From Uranotaenia lowii (lineage: Eukaryota > Arthropoda > Insecta > Diptera > Culicidae), in the NCBI RefSeq assembly GCF_029784155.1, contig NC_073691.1:23915639-23979638 (forward strand): a stretch of 64,000 nt of DNA, read 5' to 3'. How positions within the stretch are numbered: the stretch's first letter is position 1; each line of letters starts with the position of its first letter. The notes beneath the pieces are model-generated. The model ran no database searches and was not told the DNA's origin. It saw only the letters and a program-made list of their open reading frames with translations. Below are positions 11,285-23,914 of the stretch, piece by piece. The translations under genes were made by a program, and so were the position numbers.

Positions 11285-11830
11285 ACTGAGTCGATTGGGG
11301 GTCATTTTTGAATTTCTTAAACCCTGGGGTCTAAAGCGCTTGATTTTGGTTAAAAACTCATCCATGATTTTTTGCAAATTTTCTAAGTAACGTTTAAATA
11401 AATAAATTTGAGCTTTTAGGTTTGTAAAGAAAAATTGAATAATTTGTACTGAAAAATCAACTTTTTTTTTGTTTCTTCAGTGGAACCAAACCTGCTAATA
11501 TTTTTTGGGCCAATTTATAAATTCTCTACAGGAGATTTTCGCTGAATACCTTTGTCAAAGACCTCTTAGTATCTTATTAGACAGAAAAGTTATTATTGAC
11601 ATCACTGCTGGGTGTCTATCGAGCTATTGCATGATTAATTTTTTATGCAAAACTTCGTGAGGCACCAGCAGTGATGTCAAATAAATTTATTGTTTTTCAA
11701 TTCCAAAAGACATACTCCTGTTAAACAGCCAATAACTTTTTTACTTAATAAGATTCGAAGCTTCGATGTTCAACAAAGTTGTTTAGCGGAAAACTGTCTC
11801 TAAAGAATTTATAAAATACTCAGTCAAATG
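11285..11830. repeat. Dispersed mosquito-type repeat ending in an imperfect palindrome
   Basis: It begins with AGTCGATTGGGGGTCATTTT and CTTAAACCCTGGGGTCTAAA, a sequence style I associate with mosquito genomes. The part from 11510 to 11820 is an imperfect inverted repeat: GACATCACTGCTGG (about 11600) pairs with CAGCAGTGATGTC (about 11668), and the arms continue outward through TCTAATAAGATAC / ACTTAATAAGATTC to AATTTATAAATTC / GAATTTATAA, with one indel of about 35 bp. Confidence 0.5.
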
Positions 11831-12168
11831 ACACAATGTGTCCAAAATGCTACAAAAATGTCCCCGAAGGGTAACAATAATTTAATGAAGATATCCCAAA
11901 ACTTCTCAAAAACGTTACAACCAATGGAAAAATCATAAAAATAAAACTAGAAGAATATCCAGAAATTTAAAAAAAAGTGTCTTAAAAATATAATAAAACT
12001 GTCGCAGAAATGAAACAAACATGTCCCAAAATGTCTCCAAAATCATACGAAAATTTCCTAAAAATATTCCAAAACTGCCTCAGAAAGGCAAAAAGCTATC
12101 CAAAAACATAAACAAAATGTCACAAAAGGTAACAAAAAAGTCACAAAAAAACAAAAAAATATCATTAA
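11831..12168. repeat. Degenerate AAAATGTCACAAAA-type simple repeat
   Basis: Irregular units with ATGTC, CCAAAA and ACAAAA recur every 9-13 bp, and become cleaner at 12115-12150 (AATGTCACAAAAGG, AAAAGTCACAAAA). The 67-codon frame inside is repeat-derived. A second block of the same kind is at 16750. Confidence 0.6.
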
Positions 12169-12169
12169 A

Positions 12170-14500
12170 ACTAGCTGACCCGTTGTGCTGTGCTACACCT
12201 TCCGAAAATAGATGTAATTTGTAAAAATTTATTCAAATTTAGATTTTAGAGAGCAATTTTTTAAATCAAACCTCATCATACTTCAGAACCAACAACTTTG
12301 GAATGAGAGCTGCAGCTGCAGTTCTGAATTGCAATTCAAAAATGGTATATATTATTTACTGAAACTTGATCTCTAAACTCATTTTTCAAGATCTGAAATT
12401 TGTACTCTGTACCCAAAAAACCTTTTTAAATATGGTTCCTTCTTTGAAAAGCTCTTTATCATGAATTTACATGGGAGCTCCCCCATCTTTTCCAAATTTG
12501 TCCCCCACTGCTTGAAGAAGGTAAGCAAATTTAACCGGCTCGAGTTTACATAAATAACTAAGGCGAAAGAAAAAGATTCGCATATTGGAATTCATTACAA
12601 ATGGATGGAGATAGAATTTTTAAAACCGATGAATAGCGTGAATCGAGACCGTTTTTTGAGTATATTCAAATATAATATGTTATTATAATAATATAATATG
12701 TTTGGTATATTCCTAATATTCTGTATTATGAGCACTTCCAGCTCCTAATAAGCTTTAGATGGGGTATTTTTTGAAGTTGAAAAAATAAGCTATAGAAATA
12801 TGAAAAAAAACGATGAAAAGGATTTTAAAAACCAAACAGCTTTTAACACCATCCCTGCCTACGAAGTAGTTTGAATATCGATCCTTTTTGCGCAAAAATT
12901 ATGTAAAAAATGTTTCGCCATATTTCAAACTGGTGAACATGAGACATTATAGCTTGAAGTTTTCCCAAATAGCACTTATCATGGCAATGAAAAATATATT
13001 AAATTAGTTATGTATTAAATACAGTGTAAATTTCTTTTTTTTTTAATTAATTTACTACGGCAAAAAATACAAATATCCAAAAAAATATCAGTTGCATCAC
13101 TAAATAAGATCTCAGCGTTTTTTTTATTTTCTCTTTGAAAGTTAAATGTTCAAAAATGTTGACAAAAACAAATTTCTAAGTTTACATTTGTCCCGAATAT
13201 TGGGGCAAGTGTCAATGCAAAGCTTGTTTACAGATGCGTCAGAGTAATGGCTTTAAAATGGATTTAATACGTATTCCTGTTTTTTGTTCTATCAAATTTC
13301 ACTGATATATCTGCAGTATTCCTGCAGTACAAATTTATGTTTGTTACTCCACTTTTAACGAATGCTGTTCAAAGGGTATGACATTCATTTACAAAGACAT
13401 TTAAGAATTTTCAATATCCGCTTCAGTTTCAACATTCGGAATACCCCTTCTGGTCTTTCCAACATATTGAATCATTTTGAAGATGAATTTCTTAAAAGTT
13501 TAACGTTTGCCCTTGCCCCACCGTGTAAGTTGACAGGAGGGAATATTGTTTTAAACACTTTAAGGATATACTAAAAAATTCTCATAAAAATTTTGCGTCC
13601 AGTTGAATATCAGTTCTAAAGTCTCATTTTTCAAAAACGAAGCGGATCAAAAGTCTCTTTTATGCAGCCATGTAACACAAAAACACTTTTTATGTTAAGT
13701 ACGTACCTACTTGAATTGGTATGTAAGCAAAAAGGACGATTGTTTTTTCAGAATTACCACGTGCAATTAAGCAAGAAAAAAACACATCTAGGTTGCATAA
13801 GAAACATAGGTACTTGGTTGAGAAACAGGTGCCTGATTGTGAATTTTTTCTAGCGATCAATGAACAGTATGCTTAAGTTACTATCCACTTGCGACGACGT
13901 TTGCTTGATCCTAGAGACAAAAAACAAACCCCTCAAATAAAAGAAAATCTCTCAAAAAGGTTGCCATGACTTTTCAATTTCAGATTTTGGCAAAAAAAAA
14001 TGTATATGTTTTATTCGTTCGGCAAAATGTCAATCTGGGTCTCATCTAGGCGTCAGTCATAACCATGTGCTGTACAAATGAGCTAGGAATCAAGTAGAAC
14101 AAAAATCACATCAAGGCTTCATATCGCCACCCCTTGCATTGAAAATATTCTTGGTTGAGAAATACGCGCCAAAATATTCCCACTGATCAGTATGCTATGC
14201 CATGGTTACTATCTTCTAACGACGTCTGCTCGCGACGCCTCGACCTTGGAGACGAAAAACAAATCGCCCAATGGAAGAAAATCTCGAGAAAATGGATGTC
14301 ATGACTTTAATTTGTTTCGAAAAACTACAAATTTTGTATGGAAGCCCCCCCTTCCTTAAGTCGGATGGAGTTTTGACTATTACAGAAACCATCCCCGGCC
14401 TCAAAAACCCTCAGATGCCAATTTTGACGATGATCGGTTCAGTAGTTTCCGAGTCTATAGGGAACAGACAGACAAACAAACATTCATTTTTATATATTAT
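12170..14500 (+). mobile_element. ACTAGCTGACCCG-type dispersed element, non-coding
   Basis: It starts with ACTAGCTGACCCG and ends in GGAACAGACAGACAAACAAA then CATTCATTTTTATATAT. This start/end pair is characteristic of a widespread insect repeat whose exact class I cannot assign. The interior is AT-rich with no open frame longer than 95 codons and none recognisable. Near the 3' end a segment of about 325 bp is present twice: 13800-13990 resembles 14120-14320 (GAGAAACAGG/GAGAAATACG, CAGTATGCT, GACGACGT/AACGACGTC, GAGACAAAAAAC/GAGACGAAAAAC, AGAAAATCTC). Confidence 0.5.
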
Positions 14501-14550
14501 GCATGCAGAAAAAATCCAAAATATGAGCGCTAATAATCATAGCAGCTTTG

Positions 14551-14766
14551 CCTACTAGCGACATGTCGCAAACGTCGCGACGTTGAGAATCATAACGACG
14601 CATAGCGAGTTTCCTAGGAAACTTGAAGCATGCGATTGATGGCCTAAGGAAAATCAACAGAAAATAACGAAACCAATGTTTGTGTACTATATGGAAATCG
14701 CCTACTGGACTGCGAAAAGAATAACAAACCTTCGAATGACAGGTAGTAAAAAGCGTCGCTAGTAAG
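14551..14766. mobile_element. Possible palindrome-rich MITE, about 216 bp
   Basis: The ends CCTACTAGCGAC (14551-14562) and GTCGCTAGTAAG (14755-14766) are inverted repeats with one mismatch. Two perfect palindromes follow the left end, GCGACATGTCGC (14558-14569) and AACGTCGCGACGTT (14571-14584). No clear target duplication was found, so the call is tentative. Confidence 0.3.
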
Positions 14767-14769
14767 ACT

Positions 14770-16748
14770 GTCGCTATTCGGTTTGGTGCTATACACATAA
14801 TATATAGATGTAACAAAAAGATGACAGAAATTTTCAAAAATGTCACCAAGCAGTCTTGAAAAATTTCGTTTTCATTTACCTGACAACGCCGAATTTTGAA
14901 ATAACACCTCAGTCACCCTGTTGTTTTTCGCGGTTTATGATAAACAAACTAGAGGTGCGTTCATGAAATTCATACTCTATTCAAATTCGAAATTTCTTTT
15001 TTCAGTTTTCTCCACACTCATTCGTATACTGTTTTCACTGAAAATGAACATTTGAGATCATCGTTTTCATGGTGACCGAAGTGAAAATGAAAGAAAACAA
15101 AAATCATTCCTAGAAATATCAGCCTGCTGATATTGTTCACATAATGCAAAAAGTTTCCCATAGCGCTGCAACCAACCAAAATAAAATTGTTTTTTTGTCA
15201 ACCCCTGCGTGACAGTAATACGGTTCAATACACACATTTTCCTAAACATCCAGGATTTTTAATCTTAGTTCGTATATTCCAGATCAGGGATGTTGTTAAG
15301 TTTGAAATGGCTATTGGAGTTTTTAAGCTGTACGAGTAACACCAGTAAAATCTTTTCATAGAGATAAGGGTATACAACGGCCAATTGGTTGAACAATTAT
15401 GCGATGAGAAGCAACTTGATAACCGGTTGAAGATCTGTAACACACTATTTAATAAGCTTGCCAGAACACCTGGTTTTATCCGAATATAAAATATTCAAAA
15501 GACCCGGCTGGCCCGGATACCCAAAATTTGTTAAAAAAGCACAGATTTGGCCGGAATGTATATGAAATTAAAAAAACAAATCAATAGAAAACTCAAAACC
15601 GAAGTCTTTTTTTTATTTTTTATTTTTCAAAATAAACGTTTACGAATTTTTGGAAAACGGGTAGCAGATACAATTTAAAATCTATTGATTTGTTAAGGTA
15701 AAATAAAGTTACAAGTGTTTTTTTTTCTTGGTTTCGAAGGAAAGATTCTTGAATTTTGCAGGTTTTTGGATAGCCCGGATTTGCCCGGCCCGGATTTGGA
15801 AAAAATCTGGGAACCGAATTTTATATGTAAATTATTGTGGTCTTGAATGATTTGGATTTTATGATTCGCTTTATGTATGTAGCGAGAAATATTATGATTA
15901 AAATATGATATAACTTGGACGAAACTAGAACTTGGTCGAAACTAGAACATTACTCTGAATAAACGATGGCGGCTAAATCTGAATCGACATCCTGCAATTA
16001 ACTGCACATTAGTAGCGATATTAGCAATCAACAAAACACGCAGACAATTATGGTTTGCACATATAATTTCAAATAATCTTCAACATCGCTTTCACAGCTA
16101 CTGGTTTTAACTGCTCTCACAAATCTTAATTTTTTTTTTTCATTCGATTGTTGTTGCTGGTGCTTAACTCTGGAAACTGCACTACCGCCATAATCAGTGC
16201 CTCTTCCAAATGGCTCTAAAAAAGTTAATTTATTGAAGATTGTCTGTTAATCATAAGAAAAATAGTACATTAACTTACCTGAACTATAATTAAATAGGAA
16301 CAGTTCGCTGTTTAGGCTTTTTGCTGAGCTGACTGGCTTCCCAGTTTGACTTTCTTCTTATATGAAAACGAAATATTTAAATTAGATTTGACTTTGCAGT
16401 CCCTTTTTTTGACTGCCCATCAAACGTACTGAAAATTTCAAAAAAGTTGGTGACAGACTGAAAACCTGATTTGAAATTTTCACTGACCTCTTGGATGAAC
16501 TGAGAAAAGTTTAGATGAACATTCAGAAAGAGAAAGGCCAATACGAAAGCGAAAGGTAAACTCTTTCGGTGCACGTTCATTGATAATGAAATCAATGAAG
16601 AAAATAGAAAAAACAAACAAGACAATAAACTTCTGTCAAATGAAAGTAGATGTATTGAGAAAAGAAAAAAGTAGTAGTCGTGTAAATTTTTTTTTACCGA
16701 AAATTTTTTGTTTCGTTTTCAATGGCTACTACTGATATATTTCAACAC
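14770..16748. other. AT-rich DNA without a gene
   Basis: Apart from the GCCCGG-type repeat at 15476-15830, no feature is supported. Short minus-strand frames at 15067-15443 and 16377-16625 show no known motif. Confidence 0.4.
15476..15830 (+). repeat. GCCCGGAT-type dispersed repeat, copy 1
   Basis: CCCGGCTGGCCCGGAT near 15512 and GCCCGGATTTGCCCGG near 15773 bracket an AT-rich core that includes AATTTTTGGA and GATACAATTTAAAAT. The same style recurs at about 20225, 21455, 22735, 38810, 40950 and 52440. Confidence 0.5.
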
Positions 16749-16749
16749 T

Positions 16750-17095
16750 GTCACCAAGTCTCGAATACAATGTCACAAAGAAGTCTCAAAAATTTCAAAA
16801 AAAAATTCACAAAAATGTCACAGAAATATCATTAAAAATGTCACAAAAGTGTCACAAAAATGCGAAGGAAAATTTCCGAAAAGGTAACAAAAATGTCACA
16901 AACGGTAACGAAAAAATCCCAAAATAATCACAAAATGTCGCAAAAGTGTCAAAAAATTCTAGGAAAAGTGTCACAAAAATGTCAGTAAAAGGTTCACAAA
17001 AACAGTGAAAGAGTAAAAGGGCAACAAAACAGTTACAAAAATGACATAAAATATTATAAAACTGACAAAAAAGGCAAATATGACAAAAATAACTT
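16750..17095. repeat. Degenerate 11-mer array, AAAAATGTCAC-like
   Basis: Units such as AAAAATGTCACAAAAGTGTC recur through the block with substitutions. The block is similar in make-up to 11831-12168 and distantly to the array at 57.6-60.7 kb read on the other strand. Confidence 0.7.
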
Positions 17096-18540
17096 CCTGA
17101 GCTTATCTATCAGAACGATAATGATAACTGATTCTTACTCGGAAATCCATAAATATTTACCCACCACCGCAAATTTTGCCGATTCCAGACTCCGTCAAAA
17201 GTGGCAGAAAATAATATTTTCCCAAACACCCGCAGCAGCGCGCCAGTCATCATCGTAATTACACTTTCTCGGAAGGGAAGAAAGAAAGCACAACAGAACA
17301 GAGTTCAGCGAATCGCCACATTTTCCCATCATCCGCCGTCGCCATCCCGTTTTCAGTGTGCTGAATTGGCTGCTTTTGCTGGACCCCCTCCCACTTTCAA
17401 CAAGGAAAACATAATGCGGACGTTCAGCGAGAACCCATCAGTGGGGAAGGAGGGTGCCAAATGATGTCGATTGCCATCATATCTGTCCGGTCTTGTTCTT
17501 CGGTTCTTAGAGGAAAAAGAATGAAAACGTTGCTCAACCGGGTACGGGTAAGGGGGGATGATGACTGAGAATAAACATTTGCCCAAAAAATCATCGGTCT
17601 CAAAACGGACGAAAGTTGGAAAGAGGTTAGAGTGGGAGTCTAAAAGAGCGATTATCCCTTCTTTCAACGCACTAAACTGGTGTGGTTGTTTGGCTTTGTT
17701 AGCCGCGCGGAGTCGCTTTCATCCCCCCTTTCCTGGAAGCTGAACAACCCAAAGAAAACTCTACAAATCTAATCAAGATATGATACAATCGCCAAACGAT
17801 TTATGACTTGTTCCAATGTTTGGCCGTGCCCGGAAGCGTGGGAGGGATGATTCTTTTCTTCGTTTCTTTGCCGAAATTGTTTGGAACCCTTCATCCTAAA
17901 AGGGAGAAGGAGATGCTGGAAAACTTTTCTGCTTCCACACTTTTCGAATGCCTGGTTTACCCGGAAGACTTTTCACTTTCGAAAACTGAACACACTCTTC
18001 GAAACAAGTTCACAAAATGTTCAATGTGTGGTTTGTCCTTTTTTTCGCTTGCTCGACGGAAGAAAGAAAATAGAATCATATCGATATTAAATTTATTTGT
18101 TTGTTTGAAGGAAACTTTGGCTTTCTTGCACGGTCCCGTCTTTTGTTGAAATTTTCAGCAAGTTTATCTTGACCGTATGTTACCCGCATCGAGCACTGAA
18201 GTCTGGTTAAACTTCCGAACAAACGGATGCAGGCTCCGTTTCCTTTCCCCTAATAAGGATATCGCTTTTCGAGGAAGTTGTTTTCCTTGTGTCGTTATTG
18301 TTTTCCCTGGCTAAGCAGAACCCAGATGGTCAAACAAAGTGTTTTTTCATCCCGTTTTTTTTCCAAAGGTAAAGTTGATTTGTGAAGTTTGGTCCGTGAT
18401 CGATTGACTACACCGAATGTGTTTATGTTTACCCTGAAAATAATGCAAATCCACTTAATTTCCGCTTAACTCAGTCCTGTTGTCGTTTAATTCATCTTAG
18501 GACATTATGCAACCTAGATAATCCAAGGCAGGATAATGTA
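17096..18540. other. No gene seen; moderate-GC block
   Basis: Overlapping open frames on both strands at 17201-17667 and 17808-18149 have no recognisable domain. The minus/plus overlap and lack of splice context argue against coding. Confidence 0.4.
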
Positions 18541-20390
18541 AGTTACTAAAACAACAATTTAAACACGTAAAGAGTTTTAAAATTTAGTATTCATTGTTTC
18601 AAAATGTATTTCTTTTAAAATCTCACAAAAATTTCCATTATTCTCCTGATTTATTATAAGAACATTGTCCACTTTACTGCCATTACACTTCTATATAAAT
18701 CTTTAATTATCTGTTAAAATGACCACTCATTTACTAAAAGAGAAAGAAGGCTTTGAAGACACTTGCTAGTTTGAAAAAAACTAATGTTTTAGAAAAATAT
18801 TCCAAATGGAGCAAAACAACAATGCTATTGCCTTAGAAAATTAAAAAAAAAATACATTTTCTGATTTATTGAACTTTTGAATTAACAAAATGTGACTGAT
18901 ATATAGATATTTTTTCTTCTTATCAAATGTTTTCAGAATGAAAAAAAATTATCAAAAATGTCATTTCCAAAACTCCAATCTATTGTTGTCTCCCATGATT
19001 GCCTAGTTTAAAAGACTTAAAAGATTGATTTGTCTAAAAAATAAAAAAAATTAAATCGCCTGAAGGTATGCTATAGAAAAGGGGGTATAAAAGAAAACTT
19101 TCAGAATTCTCTATATCTAAGACTTAAAAACTGAGAATCAAAAAGATATTAGTTGATTTTACCCGGCCTTACTCGGGTTCACATAAAATGTATATAAATA
19201 TGAGTCGTTTGACTTTTCAAATTGTGGAAGCATTGTATTAATTATTTCAACAAATTTTGTCCTAGTTTGGCCATGTATAGTTGTATGTTTTTTGAGTCTT
19301 TTTAAAGTTTTGATTGGGATTATTTACAAAGTTTATCGTTTCGATATTATTCAAATACTCATATGAGGTTTCCTGATAGAAATTTAAAATAATTTCCCTT
19401 GAATGCTTATTCATCCTATCCTGAAAAACATTTTAAAACACCGGTTTCAGGAAGCTTGAATAAATTAGCGTTAACTTTTTGTTGTCTTCAAATGATAACA
19501 ATGTTTTTTTTTATCTTTCACATGCCTTATCTAACATATGCGAACGACCTCCTTTGAAGATTATCCCTCTTTTTAAGATGGTTTATTCAAGTTTTATATA
19601 TTAAGAAATTCCTAAAAAGACTTCCGCTGAAACCTTGTTGAAGATTTACCCTGCATGTTTTCAATTGTATGTGATCGAAAAATTGATTGTAGATCGTTTT
19701 TATTCACTTTCTTCATTATTTTTAAATTTATTAAATTGACTCATTTATATTAGTTTTATGCAGTTTTAAAAAAGAATAATTCTTTTTTTATTGCTTAGTA
19801 CTAATATAATTGAACAAATCTTATAAATTATGGGGGGGGTTAATATTATATTTTACTATACATTTGAGTAGTTTGAAATCATTTTTTAAAAATAAAAAAG
19901 TGTAAAAAAAACCGTTCGATTCTGGCAACATAAAATTTACGAACGTGTTGCCTAAAACGAACGTGGCCATCATTTAATAAAAAATGGGATACGTTTTTCT
20001 CTGTTCCACATATTCTGATCTAAAACTGATACTTACTGTGATTAATTCAAATTCAAACAAAGTTCAGAAAATGTTATTCCAGCCGCCCTGTAAAAGCCGT
20101 TACGTTTTCATTTAAATGTGGAAAATTTGTCATATTTAAAACATAACAATTGATTGACTGGGACCTCCTAAAATATGTTTCTTATTGCATCCCAATAGAG
20201 AAAATGATAAATTCTTTATCTTAGGGTAAGCATTCCAGATTTCCCAGATTTTTACAGACAAACCCGGGTTTCAAATAAGTAGTGTAGACAAGTTTAGCAA
20301 ACTACTGTCTAGCCCGGTTGCTGGATTCATTGACATTATACAAAGAAAAAGAAAATTCAAATTGGCTTCAATTTATTTTGAGCTAGCTTT
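18541..20390. other. Very AT-rich DNA with repeat fragments only
   Basis: A fragment of the TTCGATTTTGGCAACA family lies at 19905-19975 (CCGTTCGATTCTGGCAACA, then a drifted second copy). A short GCCCGG-type fragment lies at 20225-20325. Nothing else is supported. Confidence 0.45.
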
Positions 20391-21454
20391 ATCTAAATCA
20401 GGGGTGAGCAACCTTTTTAAGCAACGGGCCAATCTGCATTTGAAATTAGTTCGGCGGGCCGCACTCAAAATAACGTTTATCAATAGTTAACAGAGCTTTA
20501 CGTTATTTTTTAAACAACAAATTTTTGATGAAATTATACCGCAGGCGTTTAAAAAAAAAACAGAAATGTGAATTGGTTTTTTTAAATACAAGGTGGAAAA
20601 TTTCAGCCGAACTCGAATATGTACATCACTAAATCTCGATCATTTTTGAATATATATTTTATTTAAATAGATTTGTTCTTTCTCGCGAATATTCATTCTT
20701 ACAAACAGAAACATCATTCATTTCCCTTTTTCTAAACGAAAATTTTTCTAGGCCTTTCTTTATTTAGTAAATAGTAAATAGTAAAAAGGAAATTTTCAGA
20801 AAAAATACCCTTTTTGTTCGAACTATTCGTCATAGCTTCAATTTAAAAATTTTATGGAGTTAAATCACAGCGATAACTAATAGTAAAAGAAATTCATAAA
20901 CTTAAAATCCTTGTTTTCAATGCACATTTTAACATTTTATATTGAGTCCTTGAAAATGCGATTTTTTCTATAATCGGGTGAAAAGTATTGTATTGAATTT
21001 GTTTTGTTCCGTATGAGTTCATTGCATTGGTAATGTTGATTGCTTATTTTCACGTAAAATGACTCAATTCTTCGATGTTTGGCATGATTTTTTAATGGAA
21101 TTCCTGAAAATAGCATCCCGTGTTATTGCGACGAACGTTTTAGTTCGCATCACAGAATTACAGAAACTATTTTTGTTGAAAACTAAAACTTTTCTCGGAT
21201 ACTTTGATGCTAAGTCATGTCGATAAGAAATCTAAAATCGTTTTTTTTCCTGTTCGTCGATGTTTACGAACAAAAAAATTGTTTTTTTTTTCACCATTTG
21301 AGTGCTCCCAGAACAAGCCTCTTTCAGAATTTGATAAAATAACTAAAGTTAAAAAAATCCTTGAGCATATTCATCATACAATAAAAAAAAAGGAATCTGT
21401 ACAAAAAGAAACTCTAATATTTCGTTTTGCCTTCAAATAATACTGCATGTATGC

Positions 21455-21890
21455 TTAGGTTGGACAAATCTGGGCAATTTTTATACTTGGTAAAATCCGG
21501 GTATTTTATTCAAAATTTTCGACCGAAAATCCAAGCAATATCAGGGCTATTTTTTTTTCAAAACCCAGAAATTACTCAACAAAAATCAAGAAAAAAAAGT
21601 TAAAAAAATGTTTTTTCGACACAACTTATTGAAAATTTTTAAATTGTACTTTAGGTTCCAAAAAAACTTTTCACGATTTTTTTTTTAAATCTGCTCAAAA
21701 AATCGTTTTGGAGGCACTAATTAAAAATTTGTACTGCACAATTTGTTGTTGTTTTTGTTTGAATTGACAAATAAAATGATTAATACGGGCAAAATCCAAG
21801 CATCTTGAAATGAAATCCGGGCCGGGATGGGCTGTTCCCAAATTTAGTTGTCCAGACAAACCCGGATAAAACCGGGCCATCTGGCCACTG
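21455..21890 (-). repeat. GCCCGG-type dispersed repeat, copy 2, nested
   Basis: On the minus strand it carries GGCCCGGTTTTATCCGGG and GGCCCGGATTTC, then an AT-rich tail. It lies inside the hAT-type element. Confidence 0.5.
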
Positions 21891-22734
21891 ATAAGCTGAT
21901 ATAACTTCCCCTTCGTAGGAGACAATTATTGATCGCTCAAAGCAACTGGCGCCAACTAGCTCATCATTCCCGAAGCTTCGTTTCCCGATCATGTAAGGAT
22001 ACCAATACCTAACTTTCGATTTTTTGATAGATCATTTAATTTTCAATTGACATTTGAAAATATTTTTCTTGAAGAATTATGTAACTAATTTAGTTTAAAT
22101 TTTAGTTTCAATGTATCGTATCAGTTCCATTCTTATTGAAGAAGAGTGTATGATCCTTTGAAAATTTTATCGTTAGGGGAAGCTTGAAGAAATTTCAAAT
22201 GATCTAAAAAGCATATAGATTAAATCATTCACCAGAAGCTCTTTTTTTAAAGAACTGCGATTTTTTCCTCAATAAGATATTTTCGCTTTGAAAATCTTTA
22301 AATCTTTTACTTTTATACATTTGCTAAAATAATTTCTTAAAAAATGTTAAACTTTAATTTCATTTCTGTTATGAAATTATTTTTTGAATTTAATATCCAA
22401 ATGATTGGAATCGTTTTTTTTTTAAATATGAAGAGTTGATTGCGTTTCAAATTTTGTTCTTCTAATTTCAAAACTCAATGAATCTAGTACATTGCAACCA
22501 GCGAGAACTTTCTTCACTGAAAGGAAACCATAGCACAAATTAAACAACATTGCAACTTATTCTTTTGTATGCAGAAAAATTGAAGCAGGTTTAAAATGCT
22601 TGGTAGATAATGAAATTTTTATATATTTTTCTACGCGTCTTTAGAACACGTGGAGTAATTTTTGAATGCTAACGTCATCACCACCAGTGTATTAATCACT
22701 TACTAAGCAGTTAGGATACGAACCTAAGAAATGT

Positions 22735-23135
22735 AAATGTCCAGGCTATTTTATCTGAAAAAAAATAAAGTCGAGGCATTTGGTTTCAAAATTTTCCACT
22801 CAAAATCCGGGCAATATTCAGGAAATACGATCAAAACCCCTTGAATTATTCAGCAAATATCAAGAAAAAATCACTTGAAATACATTTTTTCACCGAAACA
22901 TAACAGCAGATTTTGAATCGTATGTTCAGCTTCCCAAAGGCCGCTAATGATTTTTTTTTTGATAAACATTAGAAATTATATTGACTCAATTTCAGATTTT
23001 GGTTTGCTTCTGCAATATTACAAAAAATCTGGGCAAAATCCGGAAACTTTCCAGTGAAATCCGAATAAACCGGAAATTTTCTATCAAATATCTGGGCAAG
23101 TCCAAATAAAACCGGGCAATCTGGCAACCTTAATC
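22735..23135 (-). repeat. GCCCGG-type dispersed repeat, copy 3, nested
   Basis: The minus-strand start GGTTGCCAGATTGCCCGG is followed by TTTTATTTGGACTTGCCC and TTCCGGATTTTGCCC. The arrangement matches copy 2, about 1.25 kb away in the same orientation. Confidence 0.55.
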
Positions 23136-23402
23136 GATGCCTTTGAAAGATCAAAATAAATGCTTTAAATGTTAGAAAAAGTATGCAATCTGTATGGTTG
23201 AAGGGATATGCAACTACAAACTAATGAAGTGCATATTTGATTAAGTTACTGGCACATAATTTTTTTTTGAACTGATATGGATCAGTATTTTATGATGATT
23301 AACAATTTAACGTAGAAAAAAAATCGTGAAATTAAATCAATTGGAGAAAGCTTCGCGGGCCGCACAAACACAAAACGCGTTTTGCTCATCTCTGATCTAA
23401 AT

Positions 23403-23914
23403 GGTTTATTTTGCGATCTCGAAAAACTCTTTGAAATTTGTGGTGTTTTGGTAACTTTATTGTTAATTTTTTTAAATAACCACAGAATTTTGCATTTGTC
23501 CGTATTTTAAGTTGGAAAATTCGTGAAAATTCTGCAATGTATACTTTAGGGATCCCCCGCTCCCCTAAGCTTGTATTATAGTCAAATCAATTTCACGGGG
23601 GCCCTCTTGACTGGCTTACGTTTTAATTCCAATATTGCAATATTTCAAATGAATAACTACCTAATTGTTACGAGACAATTCTAGATTGATCATTAATATA
23701 TAAAAAATCAAATTCTTTGTTACACTTGACTTTTAGGGACAAATCAATTAAAAGGAACAACAACTTTTTAAAAATGTCACCATTTGAAGCCGCAAGAGCT
23801 CTCATTTCGTGTATGTAAAAATGAAATTGGACCAGTAAATATTTAGAAAACTTAAAACTATGATTATAGAAAAATCGTTTTTTTAAACGCGTATTCCATG
23901 AAATGTTATGGTAT
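23403..23914. other. No gene seen
   Basis: This is AT-rich sequence between the hAT-type element and the pentamer array. Confidence 0.4.

Larger units (their letters stand above)
20399..23394. mobile_element. hAT-type element, about 3.0 kb, no intact transposase
   Basis: The element is bounded by the 8-bp direct repeat ATCTAAAT (20391-20398 and 23395-23402), the target size expected for hAT transposons. Its ends are inverted repeats, CAGGGGTGAGCAA on the left and the complement of CAGAGATGAGCAA on the right, which fit the hAT CANRG start. Just inside, both ends carry GCGGGCCGCAC-like motifs (20452 and 23354). The longest interior frames are under 80 codons with no hAT dimerisation or catalytic motif, so the element is non-autonomous or fully decayed. 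Two GCCCGG-type repeats sit inside. Confidence 0.75.

Noticed and set aside
17808..18149. 113-codon plus-strand frame with hydrophobic start
   Set aside because: An overlapping second plus frame, no domain, and T-rich DNA explain the hydrophobic residues.
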